Shown piece by piece: positions 15,228 through 24,974 of a stretch of DNA of 56,831 bases. The number at the start of each line of letters is the position of its first letter. The first letter of the stretch is position 1. The position numbers and the translations under genes were made by a program. The notes below the pieces were generated by a model that worked only from the letters and a program-made list of their open reading frames with translations, did no database searches and was not told where the DNA came from. Origin of the DNA: a bacterium (lineage in GTDB: Bacteria; Chloroflexota; Dormibacteria; Aeolococcales; Bog-877). The DNA is taken from contig JAKAXE010000007.1 of the NCBI GenBank assembly GCA_021816695.1, positions 1 through 56,831 on the forward strand, written 5' to 3'.

Positions 15228-16756
15228 CTCGAGAGGTTCTCCCGGAGCCAGACAGCGGAGCCACCGGCTCCCCGCTCCACCACCCTGTAGGAGCTGTCGA
15301 GGAGGTCGCGGAGGGCCGAGGGGATTCCGCTGCCGTCCACCACGACCAGTTCCGGCAGGGCGCCCCGGACCCGGTCTATGAGAGCCCGCTCCCCCAGCCA
15401 GAAGGCGTCCATGTAGATGGCAGGAGTTGGGAGTACGGGGTGCAGCCGAGCCAGCAGGTAGGGCCAGGCGTTGGACGACCACACCACGGCGGAGGCGCCC
15501 TCCAGGTGGTGGCTCCGGATGAAGGCCACCGCCTGGGACTCTCCCAAGGTGTCCACGCCGAAGGCGGAGAGGTACTGGGTCTCGGTGACCGCCCCAACCG
15601 CCCGTCCCACGGAGAGCGGGATGTACTCGAGGGTGAGAAGCCCACTGAAGAGGCCGGAGGCGTTCATGGCGAAGAGGGCAGCCCAGGTGCCGACGCAGAG
15701 GGCGGCGGACGCCGGCAGCGCCAGCCTGGGGAGCCTGGGAGCCGAGACCCAGCTGGGCCGGCGTAGGCCAGAGAGGACCAAACACAGCGGTACCACGGCC
15801 GGCAGCAGGAAGTGGGGGTACGCGCGGTTGGGAAGGAGGTAGGCGAGGAGGTCGGCGACCAGCCAGACGGCGGCCAGTTGGGCCAGTGGGGTGTCGCGCC
15901 GTCGGCCGGCCGCCCCCACCAGCAGCAGCAGCCCGGCCAGCGCCCGCGGGAGGAGGGTCAGGGCAGTGAGGGGCAGGGACTGGGCGGTGTACTGGCGATA
16001 TGAGCTGACCAGGAAGTACCACACCTGGCCTGGCCCGGCCGTGATCAGGTAGGGGGCCAGTCCCGCCCCCACCCCGACCCCGCAGGCCAGCAGCAGGGCC
16101 GCGCCCCGCCGCACCCGGCCGGGGTCGGGGCGGACCGCGACCAGGAGGGCGGCAGCGGCCACTGCTGCCAGCGCCGTCTGCTGGATCAGGACCGCCGCGG
16201 CCAGCATCAGTCCGGCGCCTAGCATCCAGCGAGCCTGCCTTCGCTCCAGGCTCTCGAGTACCAGCACCATCCCCAGCGCCTCGGGGGCGATGAGGAAGTT
16301 CTCCGGCAGCGCCAGGTCCCCACCCAGGAAGGGGATCCCCAGCAGGACAGCTGCCGCCAGCAGCGGCCCCAGGCGCCGCCACCCGCTGGGCCGCCGCCGA
16401 AGCGCCCACCCGAGCGCCCCGAGGGCGAGGAGCCCCGCCAGGGTGGACAGCAGGTGGAGGCCGAACTCACTGGGACCGAAGGCCGAGAGGGCCAGGTCGT
16501 AGATCCAGAAGAGGAGGGGCGGCTTGTTGTTCCAGATGGTCTGGTAGAGGGCCAGTCCGTGGGTGGAGAACCAGGCCGTGGTGGCGTATCCCGCCTCGTC
16601 GCTGTACCAGTGCGGCTCGAAGAGGGAGGGGACCCGGAGCCCCACATAAATGACGAAGGGGAGAACGGCGAGCAGCGCCGCCCTGAGCGAGAAGGCCCGG
16701 GCCCTCTCGCTCAGGGGGTGGGACGTGAGTGGCTCGGGGAGCGACAGCTCCTTCAC
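15224..16756 (-). CDS. GT-C family membrane glycosyltransferase (PMT/ArnT-like, GT39-type)
   Basis: This 510-residue polytopic membrane protein has ten or more hydrophobic segments. After the first transmembrane helix it carries WYSDEAGYATTAW, the acidic Asp-Glu motif of GT-C glycosyltransferases, followed by TIWNNKPPLLFWIYDLAL, the KPP motif of the PMT_2/ArnT group. Such enzymes transfer a sugar from a polyprenyl-phosphate donor outside the membrane to lipid or protein; the acceptor cannot be told. The soluble C-terminus contains LVVVDGSGIP. The start is GTG. No partner glycosylation genes are adjacent, though another such cluster lies near 47428. Confidence 0.78.
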   Translation of the reverse strand: MKELSLPEPLTSHPLSERARAFSLRAALLAVLPFVIYVGLRVPSLFEPHWYSDEAGYATTAWFSTHGLALYQTIWNNKPPLLFWIYDLALSAFGPSEFGLHLLSTLAGLLALGALGWALRRRPSGWRRLGPLLAAAVLLGIPFLGGDLALPENFLIAPEALGMVLVLESLERRQARWMLGAGLMLAAAVLIQQTALAAVAAAALLVAVRPDPGRVRRGAALLLACGVGVGAGLAPYLITAGPGQVWYFLVSSYRQYTAQSLPLTALTLLPRALAGLLLLVGAAGRRRDTPLAQLAAVWLVADLLAYLLPNRAYPHFLLPAVVPLCLVLSGLRRPSWVSAPRLPRLALPASAALCVGTWAALFAMNASGLFSGLLTLEYIPLSVGRAVGAVTETQYLSAFGVDTLGESQAVAFIRSHHLEGASAVVWSSNAWPYLLARLHPVLPTPAIYMDAFWLGERALIDRVRGALPELVVVDGSGIPSALRDLLDSSYRVVERGAGGSAVWLRENLSS

Positions 16757-16839
16757 CCGGGTGCGGCCCGTTGGCAGCGGCTCATCTCAGCTCAACTCTC
16801 CTGGCGGCGGCTGAGTTTCGGCTTAGAACCGGCCCGAAT

Positions 16840-17724
16840 TCAGGTGTCGGAGCCGGTGGTCTCCTTGCCCTCGGGCCAGTACTGCTCCTCCAGGATCTCG
16901 GTGTCCCGAAGCCCGCGTCGGCGCATGAGCGCACGACCGCCGGCGATCATCCCCGGGTGGCCACACAGGTAGACCATCCCCTGGCCCGGCGCCACGCCGA
17001 AGTCATCGGCGTGCTTGCGCAGGACGTCCTCGGCCCGGCCGACCTCGCCCTCCCACCCGGGTTCATCCCAGGGCCGACTCACGGTGGGCACGTAGCGGAA
17101 GCCCGGGAGATCACGGCTCATCCGCTCCATCTCCTCCAGGTAACCGAATTCGTCGGCATGACTGGCTCCCTGAAGCAGAAGGATCCTCGGCACGGCCCCA
17201 CCTTCGCTCTGGGACCGGCGGACCAGCTGGCGGAGGAAGCTGACAAATGGCGCGATCCCGGTCACCGTGGCGGAGAACAGGTGGACCAGGTCTGCCGCCG
17301 GTGGCTGGCGCAGGAAGAGCCCCTTGGGGCGCCGGCGGAGCCACACCGTCTGCCCCTCCTCCAGCCGATGGAGGTGAGGGGTGAGGGCGCCCCCCGGGAT
17401 CAGCTCGATGAAGAGCTCCAGCTCAGGATCCTCGGGCGCCGAGACTATCGAGTAAGGGCGCTCCAGCACCCGGTCCTCCAGCTCGACACCCAGGGTGGCG
17501 TACTGGCCCGCCCGGAAGGGGAAGGGGTCAGACGGGCGGATACGGATGGACCAGAGGTCCTTGGTGAAGTCGCGGCGGGCCACGATGAGCCCCTGCTGGT
17601 ACCGGTCGTCGACAAGGACGGGCAAGCGCCAAGCCTCCTCAATGGGGATATCAACCCAGTTTAGTGGCGGGTTGCCCTGCGGCTGCTTGAACTGGGGGGA
17701 GGCGTGGAAGGCTGTTGTTATCAT
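16840..17724 (-). CDS. Ferredoxin/flavodoxin-NADP+ reductase-like flavoprotein
   Basis: The 294-residue protein has the FNR fold: an FAD-binding motif RPYSIVSAP (R-x-Y-S/T), a glycine-rich stretch PGGALTPHL, a NAD(P)-binding motif ATVTGIAPFVSFLRQL, and the C-terminal YLCGHPGMIAGG. It probably shuttles electrons between NADPH and a ferredoxin or flavodoxin. The protein is longer than short bacterial Fpr because of an N-terminal extension of ~45 residues. It is divergent from topA, with only 35 bp between start codons, so their promoters must overlap. Confidence 0.85.
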   Translation of the reverse strand: MITTAFHASPQFKQPQGNPPLNWVDIPIEEAWRLPVLVDDRYQQGLIVARRDFTKDLWSIRIRPSDPFPFRAGQYATLGVELEDRVLERPYSIVSAPEDPELELFIELIPGGALTPHLHRLEEGQTVWLRRRPKGLFLRQPPAADLVHLFSATVTGIAPFVSFLRQLVRRSQSEGGAVPRILLLQGASHADEFGYLEEMERMSRDLPGFRYVPTVSRPWDEPGWEGEVGRAEDVLRKHADDFGVAPGQGMVYLCGHPGMIAGGRALMRRRGLRDTEILEEQYWPEGKETTGSDT

Positions 17725-17759
17725 CGCCTGGCCCCAAGGCCTTGGAGTTCAAACCGTTC

Positions 17760-19952
17760 ATGCCCAGCAACCTCATCATCGTCGAATCGCCCAGCAAGGC
17801 CCGGACCTTGAGCAAGTTCCTCGGCAGGGACTACGAGGTCAAGGCCTCCATGGGCCACGTCGTCGACCTCCCCCGTTCCAGGTTGGGAATCGACGTGGAA
17901 GATGGATTCACCCCCGACTACACGGTGATCAAGGGGAAGGAGAAGCAGCTCCAGGAGCTGAAGTCGGCCGCCCGCAAGGCCGGCCGCGTCCTGCTGGCAG
18001 CTGATCCGGACCGGGAGGGGGAGGCGATCGCCTGGCACATCGCCAACCAGCTTCGTCTGAAGCAGCCGGAGCGGATCGTCTTCCGCGAGGTCACCCGTCC
18101 GGCGGTGGAGGCTGCCCTCAAGGTCCCCCGGGAGATCGACCGCAACCTAGTGGACGCCTACCAGGCGCGCCGTTCCATCGACCGCCTTCTGGGGTACAAG
18201 CTGAGCCCGCTTCTCTGGCGCAAGGTCCGCAAGGGACTCTCCGCGGGCCGGGTGCAGTCGGTGGCGGTTCGCCTCGTTTGCGATCGCGAGCTGGAGATCG
18301 AGGCCTTCAAGCCGGTGGAGAGCTGGACCCTGGATGCCCGGCTGGAGACCAGTTCCGGCGAGGGGTTCTCCGCGCGCTATCACCCCCCGGCGAAGGGGAG
18401 GAGGGGACGCGCCGCCGACGATGAGGGCGGGTCGGCGCTGCCAAACGAGCTGGCGGCCCGCCAGGTGATGGCGCAGGTGGAGGGACAGCCCTTCAGAGTG
18501 GCCTCAGTCGAGGTGCGCCATCAGCGCCGCAACCCGCCCCAGCCGCACACCACCAGCACCCTACAGCAGGAGGCCTCGGCGCAGCTGCGGTTCAGCCCCA
18601 GCAAGACCATGCGGGTGGCCCAGCAGCTGTACGAGGGCGTGGAGCTGGGCTCCGCCGGTCCGGTGGGGCTCATCACCTACATGCGCACCGACTCGGTTCG
18701 CATCAGCGACCTGGCCAGAGATGAGGGTCACACCTACGTGGCGAGCACCTTCGGTCCCCGCTACCTGGGGTCCAAGGGCGCCGCTCGGCGCCGCGAGGCT
18801 GGCCCGGTGGCCAGCCAGGACGCTCACGAGGCGATCAGGCCCACCAGCGTGGAGCGCACCCCAGAAGTGGTGGCCGAACACCTGAGCTCTGACCAGCTCC
18901 GGCTCTACCGACTCATCTGGCGCCGCTTCGTGGCCAGCCAGATGAGCCCGGCCGAGTTCGAGAACACCAGGTGTGAATTGGAGGCTGCGGGCCACCAGTT
19001 CCGCGCCACCGGTAGCCGCCTGACTTTCGACGGATTCACCAAGGTGGCGGCCGCCGAGGAGCGGGAGGACCAGCTCCTGCCGCTCCTCGCCGAGGGCGAT
19101 CTCGCTCGCCTCCTGGAGCTGCTCCCCGAGCAGCACTTCAGCCAGCCACCGCCCCGCTTCACCGAGGCCACCTTGGTCCGGGAGCTGGAGGAGCGAGGGA
19201 TCGGCCGGCCCAGCACCTACGCCCCCACGGTGGAGCTGATCCAGACCCGGGGCTACGTCCGCCAGGTGGAGCGGCGGCTGCATCCCACCCCCCTCGGGGT
19301 GGCGGTCAACGAGGCACTGACCACTCAGTTCCCGGACGTCGTCGACCTGGGCTTCACAGCCGAGCTGGAGCGGCGGCTGGATGCCATAGAGGCAGGTGAC
19401 GAGGGCTGGATCCCGGTGGTGCGGTCCTGGTACGAGCCCTTCGCCAAGGTCCTGGAGAGGGCCCAGGAGGACATGCCCCGCGTCAAGGTGAAGGCACCGC
19501 CCGCCGGCGGCAACTGTCCCCGCTGTGGAGCCGAGCTGGTGGTCCGCACGGGGCGCTTCGGCGAGTTCGTGGGCTGCAGCCGGTACCCCGAATGCGACTA
19601 CATCCAGGGCCGGGAGGAGCGGGCCGCCGCCGAGGAGGTCGGGGAGGCCTGCCCGGAGTGCGGCCGTCCGCTGGTCAAGCGCAGCGGCCGCCGCGGCCCG
19701 TTTGTGGGCTGCTCCGGGTACCCCAAGTGCCGCTACATCCGTCCAGAGCCGGGGGCCAGCCGGCCGGCCCGACCCGCGCCGGAGCCCACCGGAGAGAGCT
19801 GCCCGGAGTGCGGCCAGCCCCTGGTGCGCCGAATGGGCCGGTTCGGCCCCTTCGTCTCCTGTTCCGGATACCCCAAGTGCCGCTACCGGCCACCTCGGGA
19901 GGCGGCCCCCGCCACCCCGGTGGCCGTGGCCAGCGGAGGGGACGGCCGCTGA
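17760..19952 (+). CDS. topA: DNA topoisomerase I
   Basis: TopA relaxes negative supercoils by cutting one strand. The Toprim domain starts at once (NLIIVESPSKARTLSKFLG) with DPDREGEAIAWH, and the active-site Tyr (~307) is in ITYMRTDSVRIS. The C-terminus carries three tetracysteine zinc ribbons of the form CPxCG..LVxRxGRxGxFVxCSxYPxC, beginning near residue 584. The 730-residue length is normal. The ATG fits the conserved MPxNLxIVESP start. hslV and hslU follow, a topA-hsl linkage typical of Firmicutes (without trmFO or xerC between). Confidence 0.97.
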   Translation: MPSNLIIVESPSKARTLSKFLGRDYEVKASMGHVVDLPRSRLGIDVEDGFTPDYTVIKGKEKQLQELKSAARKAGRVLLAADPDREGEAIAWHIANQLRLKQPERIVFREVTRPAVEAALKVPREIDRNLVDAYQARRSIDRLLGYKLSPLLWRKVRKGLSAGRVQSVAVRLVCDRELEIEAFKPVESWTLDARLETSSGEGFSARYHPPAKGRRGRAADDEGGSALPNELAARQVMAQVEGQPFRVASVEVRHQRRNPPQPHTTSTLQQEASAQLRFSPSKTMRVAQQLYEGVELGSAGPVGLITYMRTDSVRISDLARDEGHTYVASTFGPRYLGSKGAARRREAGPVASQDAHEAIRPTSVERTPEVVAEHLSSDQLRLYRLIWRRFVASQMSPAEFENTRCELEAAGHQFRATGSRLTFDGFTKVAAAEEREDQLLPLLAEGDLARLLELLPEQHFSQPPPRFTEATLVRELEERGIGRPSTYAPTVELIQTRGYVRQVERRLHPTPLGVAVNEALTTQFPDVVDLGFTAELERRLDAIEAGDEGWIPVVRSWYEPFAKVLERAQEDMPRVKVKAPPAGGNCPRCGAELVVRTGRFGEFVGCSRYPECDYIQGREERAAAEEVGEACPECGRPLVKRSGRRGPFVGCSGYPKCRYIRPEPGASRPARPAPEPTGESCPECGQPLVRRMGRFGPFVSCSGYPKCRYRPPREAAPATPVAVASGGDGR

Positions 19953-19984
19953 TCTTCCCAGGGGAGGCCCGCCGCCGGCGGCGG

Positions 19985-19990
19985 TAGACT
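19985..19990 (+). promoter_or_regulatory. Candidate -10 box (TAGACT) for hslVU
   Basis: TAGACT lies 9 nt before the hslV GTG in the short gap after topA. The intervening bases lack a Shine-Dalgarno sequence, so a near-leaderless transcript is plausible. It is the same hexamer as before rpmF and the TadZ-like gene. Confidence 0.4.
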
Positions 19991-19999
19991 TCAGACTTC

Positions 20000-20575
20000 G
20001 TGGCTTCTCATGAGGCATCCACCCCCCGGGCCACCACCATCGTGGCCGTCCAGCGGGGGCCGGAGATCGCCGTGGCCGGCGACGGGCAGGTGACCTTGGG
20101 CGACGTGGTGATGAAACACCACGCCAGCAAGGTGCGGCGGCTGTTCCACGACCAGGTGGTGGTGGGGTTCGCCGGCTCGGTCTCGGACGCCTTCACCCTC
20201 TTCGACAAGTTCGAGCGCCAGCTGGAGCAGCACCAGGGCAATCTGGTGCGCTCGGCCGTGGAGCTGGGCAAGGAGTGGCGCACCGACCGCTACCTGCGCC
20301 ACTTGGACGCCATGCTGGTGGTGGCCGGGGAGGGGCAGCTGCTGCTTCTCAGCGGGGACGGCGATGTGATCGAGCCGGACGATGGACTGGGGGCCATCGG
20401 CAGCGGTGGACCGTACGCCCTGGCAGCCGCCCGGGCCCTGACCCAGCACACCGAGCTCTCCGCCCGCGAGGTGGCGGTGGAGGCCCTCAAGATCGCCGCC
20501 TCCATGTGCGTCTACACCAACACTGAGATAACCGTGGAGACCCTTGCGGGACCCGGGGAGGCCGCCGATGGCTGA
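20000..20575 (+). CDS. hslV: ATP-dependent protease subunit HslV
   Basis: HslV is the proteasome-like peptidase of HslUV (ClpQY). The catalytic threonine is in [11 protein letters not shown], exposed after removal of ~11 leading residues, and [22 protein letters not shown] and [18 protein letters not shown] are family signatures; [14 protein letters not shown] is also conserved. The start is GTG at 20000; the short leader [11 protein letters not shown] is longer than in many homologues but allows the processing site. It overlaps hslU by 8 nt. Confidence 0.96.
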   Translation: MASHEASTPRATTIVAVQRGPEIAVAGDGQVTLGDVVMKHHASKVRRLFHDQVVVGFAGSVSDAFTLFDKFERQLEQHQGNLVRSAVELGKEWRTDRYLRHLDAMLVVAGEGQLLLLSGDGDVIEPDDGLGAIGSGGPYALAAARALTQHTELSAREVAVEALKIAASMCVYTNTEITVETLAGPGEAADG

Positions 20576-21986
20576 GGGTGAGCTGACCGCGGCCGAGGTG
20601 GTCAGCGCGCTCGACCGCTACATCGTGGGCCAGCAGGACGCCAAGAGAGCCATGGCAGTGGCGCTTCGCAACCGCATCCGGCGGATGCGGGTGGCCCCTG
20701 AGGCCCGGGGCGACATCATGCCCAGCAACATCCTGCTGATCGGGCCAACCGGGGTGGGCAAGACGGAGATCGCCCGCCGGCTGGCGCTCCTGACCAACTC
20801 CCCCTTCATCAAGGTGGAGGCCACCAAGTTCACCGAGGTGGGGTATGTGGGACGGGATGTGGAGTCGATCGTCCGCGACCTGCTGGAGCAGACCATCACC
20901 CAGCTCCAGAGCCAGCGAGTAGCCGAGGTCGAGGACGAGGCCAAGCAGCGGGCCGAGGCCCGGATCGTCGACCGGCTGGTGGAGCAGGAGCGCGCCTCCC
21001 GGGAGGGGCCCGCCCCCGAGGCCCCCGCCTCCACGGACGGCGCGGGAGGAGCCGGCGAGGCGCCCCTTGATGAACCGGACCGGCGTCTGGCCCTCCGGCG
21101 GGAGCGGGCGCGGCGGCGCCAGCTGGCGCGCAAGCTGGCCAACCGTAAGCTGGAGGACCGCCTCATCGAGATCGAGGTGGAGGAGTCGTACAACGCCCCG
21201 GTCGAGGTCTTCTCGGGAACCGGTTACGAGGAGATCGGCTGGTCCTTGGCCGACTTCTTCAGCCAGATGGCGCCCCCCCGGCGGCGGATGCGCCGGATGA
21301 GTGTCGCCGACGCCCGGCACACCCTGACCCAGGAGGAGACGGAGCGGCTGGTGGACATGGACCGGGTCTACGACGATGCCATCCGGTCCGTGGAGGAGAA
21401 TGGGATCGTCTTCATCGACGAGGTCGACAAGATCGCCGGGGCATACACCGAGAGCCACGGCCCGGACGTGAGCGGGGCCGGGGTCCAGCGCGACCTCCTG
21501 CCCATCATCGAGGGCTCCACGGTCAGCACCCGCTACGGGTCGGTTAGCACCGAGCACATCCTGTTCGTGGCCGCAGGCGCCTTCACCTCCGCCCGGCCCT
21601 CCGACCTGATCCCGGAGTTCCAGGGGCGGTTCCCCATCAGGGTGGAGCTGACCTCGCTTGGGGAGACTGACCTGCGGCGGATACTGGTCGAGCCCAGCAA
21701 CTCCCTCACCGCTCAGTATCGGGCGTTGCTCGCCACCGAGGAGGTGGAGCTGGAGTTCACCGAGGAGGGCACCGCCGAGCTGGCCCGGCAGGCTTTCCTG
21801 GTCAACGAGCGGGACGAGAACATCGGCGCCCGGCGGCTCTTCACCGTCATGGAGCGGGTGCTCCAGGACGTCTCCTTCGCCGCCGAGCAGTACCGCAGCC
21901 AGCGGGTGATGGTGGACGCTGAGTTCGTCCGCGAGCGGCTCGGGGACCTGGTCCGTGACCAGGACCTGCGCCGCTACGTGCTCTAG
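20568..21986 (+). CDS. hslU: ATP-dependent protease ATPase subunit HslU
   Basis: HslU is the AAA+ unfoldase that feeds substrates to HslV. It starts with the family's [23 protein letters not shown], then Walker [10 protein letters not shown] (near 61), the pore loop region [20 protein letters not shown], Walker [12 protein letters not shown], and ends with the HslV-docking tail ..[10 protein letters not shown]. At 472 residues it is normal. The ATG at 20568 has GGGGAGG upstream. The I domain (about 110-250) is charged and poorly conserved, as in the family. Confidence 0.97.
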   Translation: MAEGELTAAEVVSALDRYIVGQQDAKRAMAVALRNRIRRMRVAPEARGDIMPSNILLIGPTGVGKTEIARRLALLTNSPFIKVEATKFTEVGYVGRDVESIVRDLLEQTITQLQSQRVAEVEDEAKQRAEARIVDRLVEQERASREGPAPEAPASTDGAGGAGEAPLDEPDRRLALRRERARRRQLARKLANRKLEDRLIEIEVEESYNAPVEVFSGTGYEEIGWSLADFFSQMAPPRRRMRRMSVADARHTLTQEETERLVDMDRVYDDAIRSVEENGIVFIDEVDKIAGAYTESHGPDVSGAGVQRDLLPIIEGSTVSTRYGSVSTEHILFVAAGAFTSARPSDLIPEFQGRFPIRVELTSLGETDLRRILVEPSNSLTAQYRALLATEEVELEFTEEGTAELARQAFLVNERDENIGARRLFTVMERVLQDVSFAAEQYRSQRVMVDAEFVRERLGDLVRDQDLRRYVL

Positions 21987-22194
21987 GGCCGACCAGGCCA
22001 CCCGCCGCGGCACCGAGGACGCGAGTCCTCTGGCCGGGACCGCCCGCCTGGCCCGCTCGGTGATCGGGTCCGGGTTTTGGGCTACCATTGGTGCCGGAGA
22101 TCAAATTCACATGCCCGCCGGACGGCCCCCGGGTTCCCCTGGGCCGGGTGCCGGTGGATGGTGGGCAGAGGTTCAACGCAACTGGAGGCGCACC

Positions 22195-23001
22195 ATGCCC
22201 GTGGCCACGCTCACCGAGCTTCTGCAAAACGGGGTCCACTTCGGTCACCAGACCAGTCGCTGGAACCCCAAGATGCGGCCCTACATATTCGCCAGCCGCG
22301 GGGGGATCCACATCCTCGACGTGGCCCAGACCGTGGAGCTCCTGGATGCGGCCTGCGCCTTCGCCCGGGACACCGTGGCCCAGGGGGGACAGATCCTCTT
22401 CGTGGGGACCAAGAAGCAGGCCCGGGACACCATCGAGGCGGAGTGCCAGCGCTCTCACCAGCCTTACGTGATCAACCGCTGGATGGGGGGCATGCTGACC
22501 AACTTCGAGGTGGTGAAGCTGCAGCTGCGCCGACTCACCGAGCTCTCCGAGCGCCAGGAGCGGGACGGATTCGCGGGCATGATCAAGAAGGAGCAACGGC
22601 GCCGCGAAGATGAGCTGGAGCGCCTTCGGCGCAACTTCTCCGGCATCACCGGGATGAAGCGGCTCCCGGCGGCCCTCTTCGTGGTCGACCCTCACAAGGA
22701 GCGGCTCGCGGTCACCGAGGCCAACAAGCTCAGGATCCCGATCATCGCCATCACCGACAGCAACTGCGACCCTGACGAGATCAGCTACGTGATCCCCGGC
22801 AACGACGACGCCATCCGCAGCGTCCGCCTGATCGTGACCCGGCTCACCAACGCGATCGTGGACGGGCTGGATCAGCGCCGACAGATCGAGGTCGCCCAGA
22901 CCCAGGCCGCGGCGGAGCGGGCGGCCCAACTCCGGGCCGCCGAGGAGCAGGCGGCCCTCGAGGCCAGCGCGGAGCCGGAGCCTGAGGAGGTCGGGGAGTG
23001 A
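22195..23001 (+). CDS. rpsB: 30S ribosomal protein S2
   Basis: uS2 bridges the 30S head and body and helps recruit S1. The start MPVATLTELLQNGVHFGHQTSRWNPKM is canonical, with GGAGGCG ~6 nt before the ATG. FVGTKKQARDTIEAE, YVINRWMGGMLTNF and the VVDPHKERLAVTEANKL signature follow. The final ~45 residues form an Ala/Glu-rich acidic helix beyond the core. A ~208-bp leader separates it from hslU; GGCTACCATTGG near 22080 contains a possible -10. It overlaps tsf by 4 nt. Confidence 0.97.
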   Translation: MPVATLTELLQNGVHFGHQTSRWNPKMRPYIFASRGGIHILDVAQTVELLDAACAFARDTVAQGGQILFVGTKKQARDTIEAECQRSHQPYVINRWMGGMLTNFEVVKLQLRRLTELSERQERDGFAGMIKKEQRRREDELERLRRNFSGITGMKRLPAALFVVDPHKERLAVTEANKLRIPIIAITDSNCDPDEISYVIPGNDDAIRSVRLIVTRLTNAIVDGLDQRRQIEVAQTQAAAERAAQLRAAEEQAALEASAEPEPEEVGE

Positions 23002-23633
23002 GCCAGGAGATCTCGGCGGAGATGGTGCGCCAGCTGCGCCAGCAGACCGGGGCGGGGATCATGGACGTGAAACGGGCTCTGGTGGACTCGGCGGGGGACT
23101 TCGACCGTGCCCGAGACCTGCTGCGCACCAAGGGGCTCGCCTCGGCGGAGAAGAAGGCCGAGCGGGAGACCCGCGAGGGGCTGGTGGACGCCTACATCCA
23201 CCCCGGAGGGCGGCTGGGGGTCCTCGTGGAGGTCAACTGCGAGAGTGACTTCGTGGCCCGAACCGATGAGTTCAAAGCGCTGGTTCACGACCTGGCCCTG
23301 CAGGTGGCCAGCCTCGGTCCACACTGGGTCCGCCGAGAGGACGTCCCCGCGGAGGTTTTGGAGCACGAGAGGGAGATCTACCGGCAGCAGGCCGCCGGCG
23401 AGGGGCGGGATCCGTCTCGGGTGGACCAGATCGTCGAAGGGAAGCTGCGCAAGTGGTTGGAGACCGTCTGCCTGTACGAGCAACCCTGGATCCGGGACGA
23501 CGCCGGCAAGAAAGCCCGCCGTGTGGAGGAGGTGATCAAGGAGACCATCGCCTCGACGGGGGAGAACATCTCGGTGGCGCGCTTCGCCCGCTTCCCCCTG
23601 GGGGAGAGAGCCGAGGAAGGGTCAGGTGGTTGA
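22998..23633 (+). CDS. tsf: Elongation factor Ts
   Basis: EF-Ts recycles EF-Tu-GDP. The N-terminal UBA-like domain is [28 protein letters not shown], followed by EF-Ts signature 2-like [31 protein letters not shown]. At 211 residues it is the short form seen in several phyla, lacking the long insertion of E. coli Tsf (283 residues). The start is GTG in a GTGA overlap with rpsB, and rpsB-tsf coupling is nearly universal. Confidence 0.96.
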   Translation: MSQEISAEMVRQLRQQTGAGIMDVKRALVDSAGDFDRARDLLRTKGLASAEKKAERETREGLVDAYIHPGGRLGVLVEVNCESDFVARTDEFKALVHDLALQVASLGPHWVRREDVPAEVLEHEREIYRQQAAGEGRDPSRVDQIVEGKLRKWLETVCLYEQPWIRDDAGKKARRVEEVIKETIASTGENISVARFARFPLGERAEEGSGG

Positions 23634-24405
23634 GGCCATGCCTCTGACTGGGGTGGTCGGCCAGGACCGGCAGCCCCCCGCGGTCCGCTACCGGCGGGTG
23701 GTGATCAAGCTCAGCGGGGAGGCGCTGGTCGGGGATGGCGGATACGGCATCGACCCGCTGGTGCTGGACACGGTGGCCCTCGAGCTGCAGGCCGCGCACC
23801 AGCTGGGGACCGAGATCGCGGTGATGATGGGCGGCGGCAACATCTTCCGGGGACTGGCCGGGGCCAGGCGGGGGATGAACCGGGTCACCGCCGACCTCAT
23901 GGGGATGCTGGGCACCGTGATCAACGGACTCGCCCTCCGGGACGCCCTTGAGGCTCACGGCATGGCCACCCGCGTTCAGACCGCCATCGAGATGCACCAG
24001 GTGGCCGAGCCATACATCAGGGGACGGGCCATCCGCCACTTGGAGAAGGGGAGGGTGGTCGTCTTCTGCGCCGGCTCGGGCAACCCCTTCTTCACCACCG
24101 ACACCCCGGCCGCCCTGCGGGCCGCCGAAATCGGTGCCGACGTGCTCATCAAGGCCACCCGGGTCGACGGGGTATACAGCGCCGATCCCACCAAGGACGC
24201 CAACGCCGAGCGCTTCGAGACCATCTCCTACCTGGATGTCCTCAATCGCGGGCTGCAGGTGATGGACAACACGGCGATCACCCTCTGCATGGACAACCGC
24301 CTCCCTCTGCTGGTTCTCGACCTCTTCACCCCGGGCAATCTGGCCCGGGCGGTGAGTGGAGAGCGGGTCGGGACGCTGGTCACCGACCGGGAGCACCTGG
24401 GTTGA
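23626..24405 (+). CDS. pyrH: UMP kinase
   Basis: PyrH phosphorylates UMP to UDP for pyrimidine nucleotide supply and is allosterically controlled by GTP/UTP in many bacteria. The amino-acid-kinase fold shows [65 protein letters not shown] and a C-terminal VVD-like [11 protein letters not shown]. The GTG at 23626 follows GAGGAAGGG and overlaps tsf by 8 nt; the ATG at 23638 is an alternative. The ~20 residues before YRRVVIKL are longer than usual. Confidence 0.96.
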   Translation: MVEAMPLTGVVGQDRQPPAVRYRRVVIKLSGEALVGDGGYGIDPLVLDTVALELQAAHQLGTEIAVMMGGGNIFRGLAGARRGMNRVTADLMGMLGTVINGLALRDALEAHGMATRVQTAIEMHQVAEPYIRGRAIRHLEKGRVVVFCAGSGNPFFTTDTPAALRAAEIGADVLIKATRVDGVYSADPTKDANAERFETISYLDVLNRGLQVMDNTAITLCMDNRLPLLVLDLFTPGNLARAVSGERVGTLVTDREHLG

Positions 24406-24959
24406 GCGCCGACCTTCTGCGCTCCGCGGAGGAGCGGATGGCCAAGAGCCTCGACGCGCTACAGCGCGAGCTGGCCTCGATCCGCACGGGACGCGCCTCT
24501 CCGGCTCTTATCGAGCACGTCAAGGTCGATGCCTACGAGAGCCAGGTGCCCATCAACCAGGTGGCCAGCCTCTCGGCCCCGGAGCCGCACATGATCCTGG
24601 TCCAGCCGTGGGACCGGCACCTCATCGCCGCCATCGAGCGGGCGCTGCAGCGCAGTGAGCTGGGGCTTAACCCCAGCAACGACGGCCAGGTGATCAGGGT
24701 GCCGGTACCTCCGCTCAACGAGGAGCGGCGCCGGGAGTTCGTGCGCCTCGTGAAGCAGCGCTCCGAGGAGGCCAAGGTGGCCATTCGCAACATCCGCCGG
24801 GACGATCTGGAGCGGCTGCGCAAGCTGGAACACGACGGGGAGATCTCCGAGGACCAGGCCCAGCGCGCCCACGGGGACCTGCAGCGGATCACGGACCGCC
24901 ACGTGGAGCAGGTGGAGGAGATCGCCCGGCGGAAGGAAGTCGAGCTTCTCGAGGTGTGA
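24402..24959 (+). CDS. frr: Ribosome recycling factor
   Basis: RRF, with EF-G, splits post-termination ribosomes. The 185 residues match the tRNA-mimic fold: [71 protein letters not shown] and [28 protein letters not shown]. The start is TTG within a TTGA overlap with pyrH. It continues the rpsB-tsf-pyrH-frr translation block. Confidence 0.97.
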   Translation: MSADLLRSAEERMAKSLDALQRELASIRTGRASPALIEHVKVDAYESQVPINQVASLSAPEPHMILVQPWDRHLIAAIERALQRSELGLNPSNDGQVIRVPVPPLNEERRREFVRLVKQRSEEAKVAIRNIRRDDLERLRKLEHDGEISEDQAQRAHGDLQRITDRHVEQVEEIARRKEVELLEV

Positions 24960-24974
24960 ACGAGGATTCGGCCG

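Noticed and set aside
14463-16409. Long minus-strand open frame of ~650 codons
   Set aside because: It covers the 3' part of the TadZ-like gene and shares the region of the real GT-C gene in another frame; the translation is Gly/Pro/Arg-rich and lacks domains, typical of a high-GC shadow.
18561-20018. Minus-strand open frame of ~485 codons antisense to topA
   Set aside because: Low-complexity His/Gly/Leu composition; topA on the plus strand has all catalytic motifs.
20487-22088. Minus-strand open frame of ~530 codons antisense to hslU
   Set aside because: Shadow of hslU, which has intact AAA+ motifs; no domain in the antisense product.
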